A DNA stretch of 64,000 nucleotides, taken from positions 1 to 64,000 of the forward strand of contig NZ_WUMV01000009.1 of NCBI RefSeq assembly GCF_009826895.1, written 5' to 3'. The position numbers and the translations under genes are program-made. Of the stretch, positions 17,296 to 25,589 are shown piece by piece. The notes under the pieces are model-generated. The model saw only the letters and a program-made list of their open reading frames with translations. It had not been told where the DNA came from and searched no databases. Every line of letters starts with the position of its first letter. The first letter of the stretch is position 1. Source of the DNA: Stappia sediminis (GTDB lineage Bacteria > Pseudomonadota > Alphaproteobacteria > Rhizobiales > Stappiaceae).

Positions 17296-17655
17296 ATGGC
17301 CATGTATTTGCGAATTGTGAAACTTTATCTCGCTCGAATATTCGTTCTGACGGTGGCGATATATATGCTGGCGCCGCATCCTGATGTCGTCCTTGCCCAG
17401 AACTCGCCCGCCTACTGCCAGTCTTACGCAAGAGACGTTTCCGCGCGCATGTCCCGTGGCGGAGCGGTCGGCGGGGCCGCTCGCGGCTCGCTCGGTGGGG
17501 CGGCCATCGGTGCTGTCGTGGACGGCAGAAAAGGCGCACGCAAGGGCGCGGCTATAGGTGCGGTCGCCGGTGGCGTTACGCGCGGAGTTCAGAGAAGTTC
17601 GATCTACGACCAAGCGTACCGCGATTGCATCAACGGCGTTGTCCGCCCCTACTGA
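17296..17655 (+). CDS. Small exported glycine-zipper protein
   Basis: A 119-residue protein with an N-terminal signal sequence (hydrophobic to about residue 34, AQNS at the probable cleavage site) and a glycine-zipper segment at about 55-98 (GGAVGGAARGSLGGAAIGAV, then GRKGARKGAAIGAVAGG). One cysteine lies on each side of the zipper (C41 and C111). Glycine-zipper proteins insert into or line the outer membrane and are often stress-related; the exact role is unknown. AAGGGAGC precedes the ATG; a second ATG two codons on is equally possible. It is the first gene after the FNR-type promoter, with a leader of about 150 bases. Confidence 0.75.
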   Translation: MAMYLRIVKLYLARIFVLTVAIYMLAPHPDVVLAQNSPAYCQSYARDVSARMSRGGAVGGAARGSLGGAAIGAVVDGRKGARKGAAIGAVAGGVTRGVQRSSIYDQAYRDCINGVVRPY

Positions 17656-17702
17656 ATACCATCCCTGAATTTTGCAACAGATACAAACGGGAGGATCTTG
17701 CC

Positions 17703-18011
17703 ATGCGTGATCTGAAAGTCTTGCTGAGTTCGATGATTGCATTGCTTCTGCTTGGTGGCGCTGCCGCTTATGCGCAAGATGAAGCCATCAAGGTGGAAGT
17801 TGACAAGATCACCTGCCGCGAGATGCTGAAGATGGCGAGCGACGAGCGCGAATTCACGTTGATCTTCATGCACGGCTTCATCAGCGGAAAGAAGGGGGAG
17901 CTTCTGTTCGACGGACCGGCGCTCACCGAAGACACCGATCAGATACTGGACGCCTGCATAGGCGGGCCGGACGAAACGCTGCTTGCGGTGTTCGAGAAAG
18001 TACGCGGCTGA
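17703..18011 (+). CDS. HdeA/HdeB-like periplasmic protein
   Basis: A 102-residue protein with a signal peptide ending near AAYAQDE and a mature domain containing VDKITCREMLKMASDERE and DQILDACIGGPDETLLAVFE. Cysteines at C38 and C85 are in the positions of the disulfide of HdeA-type acid-stress chaperones, which keep periplasmic proteins from aggregating at low pH. Alphaproteobacterial relatives have not all been shown to act this way. GGGAGGATC precedes ATG at 17703, which decides the start over the longer frame. It lies 47 bases behind the glycine-zipper gene and is probably in the same FNR-type transcript. Confidence 0.75.
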   Translation: MRDLKVLLSSMIALLLLGGAAAYAQDEAIKVEVDKITCREMLKMASDEREFTLIFMHGFISGKKGELLFDGPALTEDTDQILDACIGGPDETLLAVFEKVRG

Positions 18012-18244
18012 CATGCACCGCATGGACCTTTCACTCAGCAAGTGCGCGCCCCCCGTGCATCTTTCTTTGCGTTATCCTCGCCAAGCCCATGCGATCATGG
18101 CGGCGGGGCGGGGCGGAGCGTTCGTTGGTGATGGCGACTGCGCCGCTTTTGCTCGCCCACGTTCCGCCGATGCAGGGCTGCGTTCCTGATCCACGAAAGC
18201 GGGTGAGGTCAACCCGCGCCAAAGCGCCTAGCGAGGTGATTCCG

Positions 18245-20188
18245 ATGACTTGCACAACTCATAAGATCTCGGGACGTTCATCAATAGCGGCGTTGGCAGG
18301 CGGGATGTTGCTGCTTGGTTCGACCGGCGCCCTCTCACAGGAACTGGTGGGCATAGCGCCCGATCCGGACGCCGAATACTCGCCCTACATTCAGTATGAT
18401 TTCCCGAATCAGGTTTTATTCGGCGACACGCACCTGCATACGGGCTATTCGGCCGATGCCGGCCTTGTCGGGGCGACGACGACACCGGATGACGCCTATC
18501 GCTTCGCCAAGGGCGAGACGGTAATATCGTCTCATGGCATTCCCGCCCGCCTGCAGCGCCCGCTCGATTTCCTGGTCGTCGCCGACCATGCCGAAAATCT
18601 TGGCCTGACTTTCGGTATTGAAGAGAAAAACGAAGCCCTTCTCGGTACGGAATGGGGGCGAGGCATTGCGGAGGTTATCGCCCCGAAAACGCCTCAAGCC
18701 ATGGCGGATGCCTATCTTTATTGGGCCAAGACATTCTCCCTGGGGGAGAACTCGGAAGATCCGCTTGCCGCGACCGATTTCAACAAGACGATGTGGCAGC
18801 GGATGACCGAGGCCGCGGAACGCCATAACGATCCGGGCAAGTTCACGACACTCATCGGTTATGAATGGACTGCCGGTCCCAGTGGAAACAATCTGCATCG
18901 CAACATCATTTTCCGCGATGGCAAGGACAAGGCGGACCAGATCATACCCTTCAGTTCTTACAATAGCGAGGACCCGGAAGATTTATGGGACTGGATGGAA
19001 AAATATGAATCGTCAACCGGGGGTCGCATGCTCGCCATTCCGCATAATGGCAATCTCTCCAATGGCTTGATGTTCGACGATGTGACGCTGACGAGCAAGG
19101 CGCCGCTCGACCGGGCCTATGCCGAACGTCGCATGCGCTTCGAGCCGGTCTATGAGATCACCCAGATCAAGGGCGACGGCGAGGCGCATCCAATGCTGTC
19201 GCCGAACGACGAGTTCGCCGATTACGGAACATGGGACAAGGGCAGCTTCGGGCCGGAATTGAAGACGCCCGAAATGCTCCCGCGCGAATATGCCCGCGAA
19301 GCCTGGAAGCGGGGTATGGCATATGAAGTCAAGCTCGGCGCCAATCCGTTCAAATTTGGCGTTGTCGGTTCCACCGACGCTCACACCGGCTTGTCGACCA
19401 CGCAGGAAGACAATTTCTTCGGCAAGGTCTCGATGGTCGAGCCAACGTCGGACCCCGTGCGCTTCGAAGAACAGATAACGGGCCGTACGACTCCCGACGA
19501 TCCCTCGGACGACATTATTCACGCACAAGCTCTGGCTTCCGGTCTTGCTGCTGTATGGGCAAGAGAAAACACGCGTGAGGCAATCTGGGATGCTTTTGAG
19601 CGCAAGGAGGTCTTCGCGACGACGGGCACGCGCATTCGCGTACGTGTCTTTGCCGGCTGGGAATTCAGCGAGGACGATCTGAACCGTTCGGATTTTGCCC
19701 GCTACGGCTATGACAATGGCGTACCGATGGGCGGAGATCTCTTTAATGCGCCTGAAGGAGCGGTGCCAAGCCTGCTCATCCGCGCCATTCGCGATCCGGA
19801 TGGCGCAAACCTCGATCGGATACAGGTCATCAAGGGATGGCTCGACGCGAATGGCGAGACCCGCGAACAAATCTATGACGTAGGTTGGTCGGGCGACCGC
19901 CAGCCGGGCGCGGATGGCAAGTTGCCACCGGTCGGCAATACGGTTGACGTGGAGCAAGCCACCTATTCCAACTCAATCGGAGCGGCTGGGCTGCAGGCTT
20001 ACTGGCGCGACCCTGAATTCGATCCGGCGCAACGCGCTTTCTACTATGTTCGAGTGCTCGAAATTCCGACGCCGAACTGGACGACGTATGACGCGAAGTT
20101 TTTTGGCATCGGCCGGCCGAAAGGCGTCGAGCCAACGCAGCAGGAACGTGCCTATACATCGCCCATCTGGTATTCGCCGGAGGGGTGA
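18245..20188 (+). CDS. DUF3604-family secreted protein (PHP-like fold)
   Basis: A 647-residue exported protein with a signal peptide (cleavage after GALSQ, about residue 31). The mature N-terminus carries GDTHLHTGYSADA (D61, H63, H65), which resembles the metal-binding start of PHP-type phosphoesterases; further histidine and aspartate clusters (VADHAENLG, IPHNGNLSNG, GSTDAHTGLST) complete a likely metal site. DUF3604 proteins are common in environmental bacteria and have no settled function; a metal-dependent hydrolase is the natural guess. GAGGTG precedes ATG at 18245, chosen because the frame upstream does not give a signal peptide. The gap to the HdeA-like gene is 233 bases, so co-transcription is uncertain. 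Confidence 0.85.
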   Translation: MTCTTHKISGRSSIAALAGGMLLLGSTGALSQELVGIAPDPDAEYSPYIQYDFPNQVLFGDTHLHTGYSADAGLVGATTTPDDAYRFAKGETVISSHGIPARLQRPLDFLVVADHAENLGLTFGIEEKNEALLGTEWGRGIAEVIAPKTPQAMADAYLYWAKTFSLGENSEDPLAATDFNKTMWQRMTEAAERHNDPGKFTTLIGYEWTAGPSGNNLHRNIIFRDGKDKADQIIPFSSYNSEDPEDLWDWMEKYESSTGGRMLAIPHNGNLSNGLMFDDVTLTSKAPLDRAYAERRMRFEPVYEITQIKGDGEAHPMLSPNDEFADYGTWDKGSFGPELKTPEMLPREYAREAWKRGMAYEVKLGANPFKFGVVGSTDAHTGLSTTQEDNFFGKVSMVEPTSDPVRFEEQITGRTTPDDPSDDIIHAQALASGLAAVWARENTREAIWDAFERKEVFATTGTRIRVRVFAGWEFSEDDLNRSDFARYGYDNGVPMGGDLFNAPEGAVPSLLIRAIRDPDGANLDRIQVIKGWLDANGETREQIYDVGWSGDRQPGADGKLPPVGNTVDVEQATYSNSIGAAGLQAYWRDPEFDPAQRAFYYVRVLEIPTPNWTTYDAKFFGIGRPKGVEPTQQERAYTSPIWYSPEG

Positions 20189-20308
20189 GATTGGGACATT
20201 GAGGTGGTGAGGGGGCTGAAAGCGAGAGGCGGCAATGATGCCGCATTCGCGGATCATGAAGGAAGTGGGCGCGGGGGTGCTCGAACTCGAGATATTCGGG
20301 AGACGATC

Positions 20309-20785
20309 ATGAGATCACTGATACTGGCAGCCTTTGCTGCACTGATGTTCAGCCCTGCCCTTGCCCAGGAAAAAACGCGGGAGGCTCAGGTAGGCATTCT
20401 GAGATGCAGCGTCGAAGGCGGTGGTGGGTTCATCATCGGTTCGCGCAAGGACCTCACCTGCATATTCGAGCGTTCGGATGGACGACCGAACGAAACCTAT
20501 ACCGGCAATATTTCGAAATTCGGCATCGACATCGGCAAGACGAAGGCCTCGAAACTGACTTGGGGTGTCTTTGCGCCTTCCAAGGCGGTTGAAACGACCG
20601 GCCGGCTTGCCGGGACATATGGCGGAGTATCGGGAGAGGCCACCGTGGGGGTCGGCCTCGGCGCAAACGTATTGATCGGCGGTTTCGGAGAGTCCGTCGC
20701 GCTTCAGCCTTTAAGCGTTCAATCCCAAAAAGGCATCAATATCGCAGCCGGCATCGCGAGCCTGACGCTTACCGCCGTCAACTGA
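20309..20785 (+). CDS. DUF992-family exported protein
   Basis: A 158-residue small protein with a signal peptide (MRSLILAAFAALMFSPALA, cleavage before QEKT). The mature part has the DUF992 features: ILRCSVEGGGGFIIGSRKDL, CIFERSDGRPNETYTGNISK, FGIDIG, and a glycine-rich end VGVGLGANVLIGGFGESVAL. The family is widespread in Hyphomicrobiales and uncharacterised; two cysteines near the N-terminus (in LRCSV and LTCIF) could form a disulfide. The start is ATG 20309, with GGGAGA upstream. It follows the DUF3604 gene by 120 bases on the same strand and is followed by a hairpin that may end the transcript. Confidence 0.85.
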   Translation: MRSLILAAFAALMFSPALAQEKTREAQVGILRCSVEGGGGFIIGSRKDLTCIFERSDGRPNETYTGNISKFGIDIGKTKASKLTWGVFAPSKAVETTGRLAGTYGGVSGEATVGVGLGANVLIGGFGESVALQPLSVQSQKGINIAAGIASLTLTAVN

Positions 20786-21166
20786 CGGATCATAGCCAAC
20801 TGCGACGCCGAAAATGAAGGCGGGAAGCAGGGCATGACCCTGCTTCATCTCCCTTTCAAGGCAAGTTGGGCGAAGGAAGACGCGGTCTATAAAAGCCCTG
20901 ACATCCTTGGAGCCGCCTTCGCTGCAACGGGCGGAACGATTGGCACGAAATGGTAAGACTTCGTGGCGCGACCGTTTCAATTTCAACAATGCAAAAGGCG
21001 CTGGACGGACCGTATCGCGGCCTCGTGTAAGTGCATTCGATCAGGCAGCACCCTCTGCGTTGGTTATGGAGAATTTTCCGGGCAGTTGTCATTGAAAAGC
21101 AAAGTCTTGTTTTGCAACCCATTCCGGATCGGCATTCCAATCGGATACGTCAGGAGGAGAAGTGAC
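20786..21166. other. Intergenic stretch between the DUF992 gene and a small exported-protein gene
   Basis: Holds the hairpin at 20824-20846 and the ribosome binding site AGGAGGAG just before 21167. Nothing else is supported. Confidence 0.5.
20824..20846 (+). terminator. Possible terminator after the DUF992 gene
   Basis: A perfect nine-base stem GAAGCAGGG/CCCTGCTTC with loop CATGA, followed by ATCTCCCTTTC. The T-tract is poor, so termination may be partial or the hairpin may protect the 3' end. Confidence 0.5.
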
Positions 21167-21436
21167 ATGGTTCAGGTTTCAGCCAATTTGACGAAGATTA
21201 TTCTGGGTGCTGTGCTCATCGTCGGCACTCCTGCGCTGGCACTGGCCGATTGCGCGGAGGATATAGACAAGGTCGAACGTGCTCTCGGTAACCCGGGCGA
21301 CAACGACCTCGACGAGACAACAATGGAACAGATGCGTGCCTTGATGGCGCAGGCCAACGAACAGCGCGAAGCGGGCAATGAAGCTCAGTGCCAGGAAATC
21401 ATCAATCAGGCCAAAGAGATTGGCGACGTGGATTGA
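21167..21436 (+). CDS. Small exported protein of unknown function
   Basis: An 89-residue protein with a signal peptide (hydrophobic core ILGAVLIVGTPALA, cleavage near ALADC) and a short acidic helical mature part (EDIDKVERALGNPGDNDLDE, EQMRALMAQANEQREAGNEA). Cysteines lie at residue 29 and near residue 80. AGGAGGAG is placed ideally before ATG 21167, which supports it being a real gene despite its size. I do not recognise the family. It belongs to the row of small exported proteins between 16 and 22 kb. Confidence 0.65.
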   Translation: MVQVSANLTKIILGAVLIVGTPALALADCAEDIDKVERALGNPGDNDLDETTMEQMRALMAQANEQREAGNEAQCQEIINQAKEIGDVD

Positions 21437-21566
21437 CAAAAAGCAACGGTTTGGGCAAGCAGCCGAAAGCCTTGGACTTATGACTGCAGCGCGCGGTCGA
21501 GGCGGTACGGCGCTCGAGTCGTCAAGAATCCCGGACTACCTCCGCTATCCGGCGAGGAGCGAAATC

Positions 21567-22085
21567 ATGAACCGAAGAGATGTCGTCATTGCAGGTGGTG
21601 CGATGCTGGTCGCTCCTGCCCTGGCCTCGGCCGCGGCGGACGATGAAGCCGTCGAACTGCTATTCGTCCAGACAAGCGGCGGAGTTACGCTTGGCGACGG
21701 CAAACTGACGTTGAAAAAGGCAAGTCCTAATACGCTTTATTTTTCCGATCGACCTGAGCGCATCGTGGGTCGGGTGACGACCAGGGACTTTGTCGATCAC
21801 TGGGCGTCCGGAGACGACAGTTTCAAGCAGGATCCGCCCAATGCCGTGCTGACGGCTGACAATGGTGGGTCGGCGGAAGAAGTGACGATGGTGCTGCGCG
21901 CCCCGCGCATCGAGGGATCCAGTCTTGTTTACGACGTCGAAATACTGAATGGCACGCAAGAGCTGAGCGGTGAATGGGCATCGCTTTTCATCGATCTTAT
22001 CGGACGGCCACTCACGCCATTGTCGTATGCCGGTGTCGCACGGCGGGCAGGACGCAGAACCGCGCGGCGGATCATGTGGCGCTGA
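21567..22085 (+). CDS. Exported protein of unknown function
   Basis: A 172-residue protein beginning MNRRDVVIAGGAMLVAPALA, a signal sequence with an arginine pair that could be read by the Tat system. The mature part has VQTSGGVTLGDGKLTLKKAS, TLYFSDRPERIVGRVTT and ends SLFIDLIGRPLTPLSYAGVA followed by an arginine-rich tail. I recall homologous hypothetical proteins in environmental alphaproteobacteria but know no function or domain name. GAGGAGCG precedes ATG 21567; the frame is open back to 21378 without a signal sequence, so the later start is better. Confidence 0.7.
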   Translation: MNRRDVVIAGGAMLVAPALASAAADDEAVELLFVQTSGGVTLGDGKLTLKKASPNTLYFSDRPERIVGRVTTRDFVDHWASGDDSFKQDPPNAVLTADNGGSAEEVTMVLRAPRIEGSSLVYDVEILNGTQELSGEWASLFIDLIGRPLTPLSYAGVARRAGRRTARRIMWR

Positions 22086-22321
22086 TCGATTGAAGGGTCA
22101 TTGGCCGACGTTTTGTTCAGACGACACAGCGATCTCGTCGTCATCTGCGTTAACTGCAAGGAAATCAGCTGAAGGAGACGCTGGAGTGCGTGCCCGCATG
22201 CGGGTCCTTCTGCCGGTGATGGGCGAGCCTGACGAGATCCAGCGGTGTTTCCAGACGGCTTTTCCCGCAATGGGAGGCAGTGGCGGATGTGCGTCCGCCA
22301 CCCGCTACAATTCAGCGCTGG

Positions 22322-23716
22322 TCAGTCGGCGTGCTTTTCGAGGAATGCCTGGACCTCTTCGAAGAACTTGTCGAACGCTGGAGTCCCTTCCAGAAGCACG
22401 TGGTTGTTTCCAGGTACCTCCACGAAAGTCGCATTCGGTATCAGGCGCGCTATGAGGCGCCCCTCCTCGATCGGTGCCACCCGTTCGCCAACACAATGCA
22501 ACACGAGTGTCGGCACCCGCACCTTCCTTGCAAGTTCGGTTACATCGACGTCCGCGTTCATACGCCAAAGCTTGAGGGCAGCTTCGGGGCTGGTGGCAAT
22601 TCGCTGCAACTCGTCGAAGCTGCTTGCGACCTCAGGGGGCGCATCGGGCATGAAGCTGGAGGTGAAGAAATGGCGGAATACCGGATTGGGAGAGCCCCAG
22701 CCTTGTTCGATCGTGGTGGAGAGCATTTCGAACAGTTCTTTCTGCTCGGGGTCGGGCCGATTTCGGCGTCCACGCACATAGCCGCCCAATATGATCAGGC
22801 ATTTGACCCGTTCCGGGTTCTCCACCGCATAGCGGATGGAATACGCACCTCCCTGAGAGATTCCAAGCAAGGCAAAACGATCGAGGCCGGCAGCGTTGGC
22901 CACCGCGCTCATGTCGCTTTGCATGGCATCCAGCGAGATTGCGTCCGTTTCCCGGTCGGAAAGCCCGTTGCCCCTCTGATCAAAGCGCACAAGCTGGAAC
23001 CTTCGCGCGCATTCCGCGAACATCGGAGCCCAACAGGGGCTTTTCCATTCGTATTCGAGGTGATTTAGCCAGTTCGGCGCCTTCAGGACCGGCAAGCCCT
23101 TACCCACGCTCGCCCAGGCGATATGCGTGCCGTCGGCTGAAGTCACATAGCGAACCCGTTGCTGCAACGCCTCTTCGACCGGTTGGAACGCTTCCGGTTT
23201 GGATTGCGGGGTCCACTGCCAGACGCGGATCGGACGGGAGATATTCTTCACCCGTTGCCTGCCCATGTCGCGGAAAGGGGCGCCTATCCTTTCATTGACA
23301 GTCTGGTGCACCAGATCGGAGACGCAAATTCCGCCAGGTTCGGCAATTGTTTGAAGCCTTGCCGCTACATTCACCCCGTCGCCGAATATATCTCCGTCGT
23401 CATGAACCACGTCGCCGAGATTTATTCCCACGCGGTAAGTGATACGTGTATCGGCCTCACGACCACCTTCGCGCTCTGACATCGTTTCCTGGATTTCCAT
23501 CGCGGCCCGCACGGCGTCCTGTGCGCTCTGGAACTCCGCAAGCATACCGTCACCGGTGGTTTTTACGATCCGACCGTTCCTGATCGAAATTGCCGGGTCG
23601 ATCACATCGCGCCGATAGTCCTTTTGCCGGGCGATGATACCGTCCTCATCGAGTTCCATGAGGCGGCTGTATGCCGCCATATCGGCAACCATAACCGCAG
23701 CTAGGCGTCGTTCCAT
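22322..23716 (-). CDS. Class III nucleotidyl cyclase fused to an alpha/beta hydrolase
   Basis: A 464-residue two-domain protein. Residues 1-168 form a class III adenylate/guanylate cyclase domain: metal aspartates D12 (VADMAAYSRLM) and D56 (KTTGDGMLAEF), purine-site K52, and the transition-state pair N116/R120 (GDGVNVAARLQ). Residues about 186-464 form an alpha/beta hydrolase with oxyanion-loop residues near WLNHL, nucleophile S287 (GISQGG), an acid position occupied by Glu (VGERVAP) and the histidine in PGNNHVLLEG. The cyclase makes cAMP or cGMP, and the hydrolase may sense or process a small ester or lactone, but this is inference. All key residues are present, so both domains could be active. 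It is monocistronic. AlphaFold-like modelling would tell whether the domains form a dimer through the cyclase. Confidence 0.88.
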   Translation of the reverse strand: MERRLAAVMVADMAAYSRLMELDEDGIIARQKDYRRDVIDPAISIRNGRIVKTTGDGMLAEFQSAQDAVRAAMEIQETMSEREGGREADTRITYRVGINLGDVVHDDGDIFGDGVNVAARLQTIAEPGGICVSDLVHQTVNERIGAPFRDMGRQRVKNISRPIRVWQWTPQSKPEAFQPVEEALQQRVRYVTSADGTHIAWASVGKGLPVLKAPNWLNHLEYEWKSPCWAPMFAECARRFQLVRFDQRGNGLSDRETDAISLDAMQSDMSAVANAAGLDRFALLGISQGGAYSIRYAVENPERVKCLIILGGYVRGRRNRPDPEQKELFEMLSTTIEQGWGSPNPVFRHFFTSSFMPDAPPEVASSFDELQRIATSPEAALKLWRMNADVDVTELARKVRVPTLVLHCVGERVAPIEEGRLIARLIPNATFVEVPGNNHVLLEGTPAFDKFFEEVQAFLEKHAD

Positions 23717-23965
23717 GCGTACACCCGTACTCGCAAACGGATACCCGAAACATTTTCGACCGTTTATTTAAGCATACACGATGTTCTGTTGCTATCAGAC
23801 CTGCCGGCAACCAACCTGACGCCATTTAACTGCCGCCAAGCGATCATGAACATTCTTCGATAAATTCGATGAGGCTATCCGTCGTCCTGTAATCTTTGAC
23901 GGTTCACAGGATACGACGCCGATTTCTTGATCCGCGAATGCGACCTCGCTTTCGAGGTGAGCGCA
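23717..23965. other. Intergenic stretch upstream of the cyclase-hydrolase gene
   Basis: Probably holds the minus-strand promoter of the cyclase-hydrolase gene. No clear promoter, operator or terminator was recognised. Confidence 0.4.
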
Positions 23966-24250
23966 TTAGTCGGTGAATGTATCCGGATCGGAGTGCTGTT
24001 TCCCGGCAGATTGATCCTTGCCGCGCGTCAACTCGGTCAAATTCAATCGACCTGGTTTGCTGCGAACGTCATGAGCCAGGTTGTCCGAAAACCCTGCAGC
24101 CACGAAACAGGCGCCTTCTTCGCTGAAGTGTCCGTCTGCTGCGTAGAAGCGCGACGGATTCTCCTCGCCACGGAATACAGGAACGAGATCGTGAACCTCA
24201 ATTCCAGCGCTGTTTGCAGATCCGGCGATCTGCAGGGCATGCTGCCGCAC
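23966..24250 (-). pseudogene. Relic of an SGNH/GDSL-type hydrolase (C-terminal part)
   Basis: The minus-strand frame reads GIEVHDLVPVFRGEENPSRF followed by YAADGHFSEEGACFVAAGF. This is the pattern of the last block of SGNH hydrolases, with the catalytic Asp and His in the DGHFSEEG element. A stop codon lies just upstream of 24250 in the same frame, and no SGNH blocks I-III were found, so the rest of the gene is gone. It seems to be a decayed fragment in an 850-base stretch without intact genes. Confidence 0.5.
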
Positions 24251-24528
24251 CCGAAAAGGTTATTCAAATCCTCGCTTTTCTTGAAACTCGAAGGGATCTA
24301 GCCAAAAACAAACGGCAAGCGCCGCGGAATTCATGCGTTGGGGCAGATACTTGTCCGCAAATCCGATCCGGATCGGGCGGGATATGCTCAAGCCGCAGGA
24401 ATGCTCCACACGTTCGCGAAGAATTGTTGCCGTTGACGAATTGACCGCAGGACACGCCCTGCGGCAACCGCTAGCGTCCGGCTGACATCGCGGTGGTTTG
24501 CCGCGACCGATGATTTCATTGTCTTGAA
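24251..24528. other. Non-coding stretch upstream of the SLAC1-type gene
   Basis: Contains the second copy of the 45-bp repeat (24343-24387). Short frames on both strands have no family similarity. No terminator was seen. Confidence 0.5.
24343..24387 (-). repeat. Dispersed 45-bp palindromic repeat, copy 2
   Basis: Begins GCAGATAC and ends GGATATGC. It matches the reverse complement of 14372-14416 at 36 of 45 positions, with the central CCGATCCGGAT conserved. Confidence 0.7.
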
Positions 24529-24545
24529 TATAATGCCGGCATTAT
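24529..24545 (+). promoter_or_regulatory. -10 hexamer overlapped by a perfect 16-bp palindrome
   Basis: TATAAT at 24529-24534 lies 32 bases before the SLAC1-type start codon. The perfect palindrome ATAATGCCGGCATTAT (24530-24545) covers most of it and the expected transcription start, as a repressor operator would. No good -35 was found, which fits an activator-dependent or weak promoter. Confidence 0.55.
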
Positions 24546-24566
24546 TGCCGGATCGGGAGAAAATGC

Positions 24567-25556
24567 ATGGTGGACAGCAGCGCGAATGAAGCGACTGTCG
24601 TCGAAGGCTTTCCTAAGCTGCCTCATCTGCCAGTCAACCTGTTTGCCATCGTGATGGGAATGGCCGGATTGACATTGGCAACCCTGAGGTTCGAAAACGC
24701 ATTTGGCGTTTCGCCCGGCATCAGCCTTGCCTTCGTTGCCGCGACTGTCCTCGTGCTCTTATTCCTCGCCGCGCTCTATCTCCTGAAATTGGTGAAATAT
24801 CCGCAAGCCGTTCGAGCAGAGTGGAACGACCCGGTGAAGATCGCTTTTTTTCCGGCGATCACCATCGGCCTTATCCTGACAGGCACGGCTATTGGATCAT
24901 TCTGGCTCTACATCGGACTTGCGGTATGGGCGCTCGGGGCGGCACTGCATCTTGCGGCGACACTTGCGGTCTTGTCAGCGTGGATCGGGCATCGGGCGTT
25001 CGAGCCGGTCCATCTCAATCCTGCATGGTTCATTCCGGTTGTCGGTAACGTGCTGGTTCCCATCGGTGGCGCGGGCTTTGGCTTCGTCGAAGTATCGTGG
25101 TTCTTCTTTTCGATAGGGATCGTGTTCTGGACGGTTCTGCTGACGCTCGTGTTCAATCGTCTGATTTTCCACAATCCGCTGCCAGAACGGCTGTTGCCGA
25201 CATTGGTCATCCTGGTCGCGCCACCTTCAGCCGGTTTTGTCGCCTGGATGCAGCTTTCGGGCGAACTCGACGCTTTCGGCCGCATCCTTTATTTCGTAGC
25301 CCTCTTCTTCGTGATGGTGGTTGCGGTGCAATTCGGCCGATTTGCGAAGCTTCCCTTCACGATTGCCTGGTGGGCGTATTCCTTCCCGCTCGCGGCGTTT
25401 TCCGTCGCAAGTTTCATCTATGCGGATGCATCGGGCAATGCGGCAATGAACGCCATGGCCTACGTCGTCTACGCGGCACTCCTGGCCGTTCTTGCTACGT
25501 TGATCGTCAAAACAATCAATGCAGCGCGGCGCGATGAAATATGCCAGCCGGACTGA
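24567..25556 (+). CDS. SLAC1/TehA-family anion channel or transporter
   Basis: A 329-residue inner-membrane protein with about ten hydrophobic helices. Family features include HLPVNLFAIVMGMAGLTLA (about 19-38), HLNPAWFIPVVGNVLVPIGG (about 150-169) and LVAPPSAGF (about 215-224), as in the TehA/SLAC1 (TDT) family. Members conduct anions or carry C4-dicarboxylates; the E. coli relative TehA is linked to tellurite resistance. The substrate here is not predictable. GGGAGA precedes the ATG at 24567. The gene has its own promoter region with a palindromic operator candidate, and its end overlaps a stable hairpin. Confidence 0.85.
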   Translation: MVDSSANEATVVEGFPKLPHLPVNLFAIVMGMAGLTLATLRFENAFGVSPGISLAFVAATVLVLLFLAALYLLKLVKYPQAVRAEWNDPVKIAFFPAITIGLILTGTAIGSFWLYIGLAVWALGAALHLAATLAVLSAWIGHRAFEPVHLNPAWFIPVVGNVLVPIGGAGFGFVEVSWFFFSIGIVFWTVLLTLVFNRLIFHNPLPERLLPTLVILVAPPSAGFVAWMQLSGELDAFGRILYFVALFFVMVVAVQFGRFAKLPFTIAWWAYSFPLAAFSVASFIYADASGNAAMNAMAYVVYAALLAVLATLIVKTINAARRDEICQPD

Positions 25557-25569
25557 GGGGCAGTCCGGC
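25547..25569 (+). terminator. Hairpin at the end of the SLAC1-type gene
   Basis: Perfect nine-base stem GCCGGACTG/CAGTCCGGC with loop AGGGG, overlapping the stop codon and followed by AATTTCG. With no proper T-run it may stabilise the 3' end more than terminate. Confidence 0.5.
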
Positions 25570-25589
25570 AATTTCGCAAGCTTGAAGCG

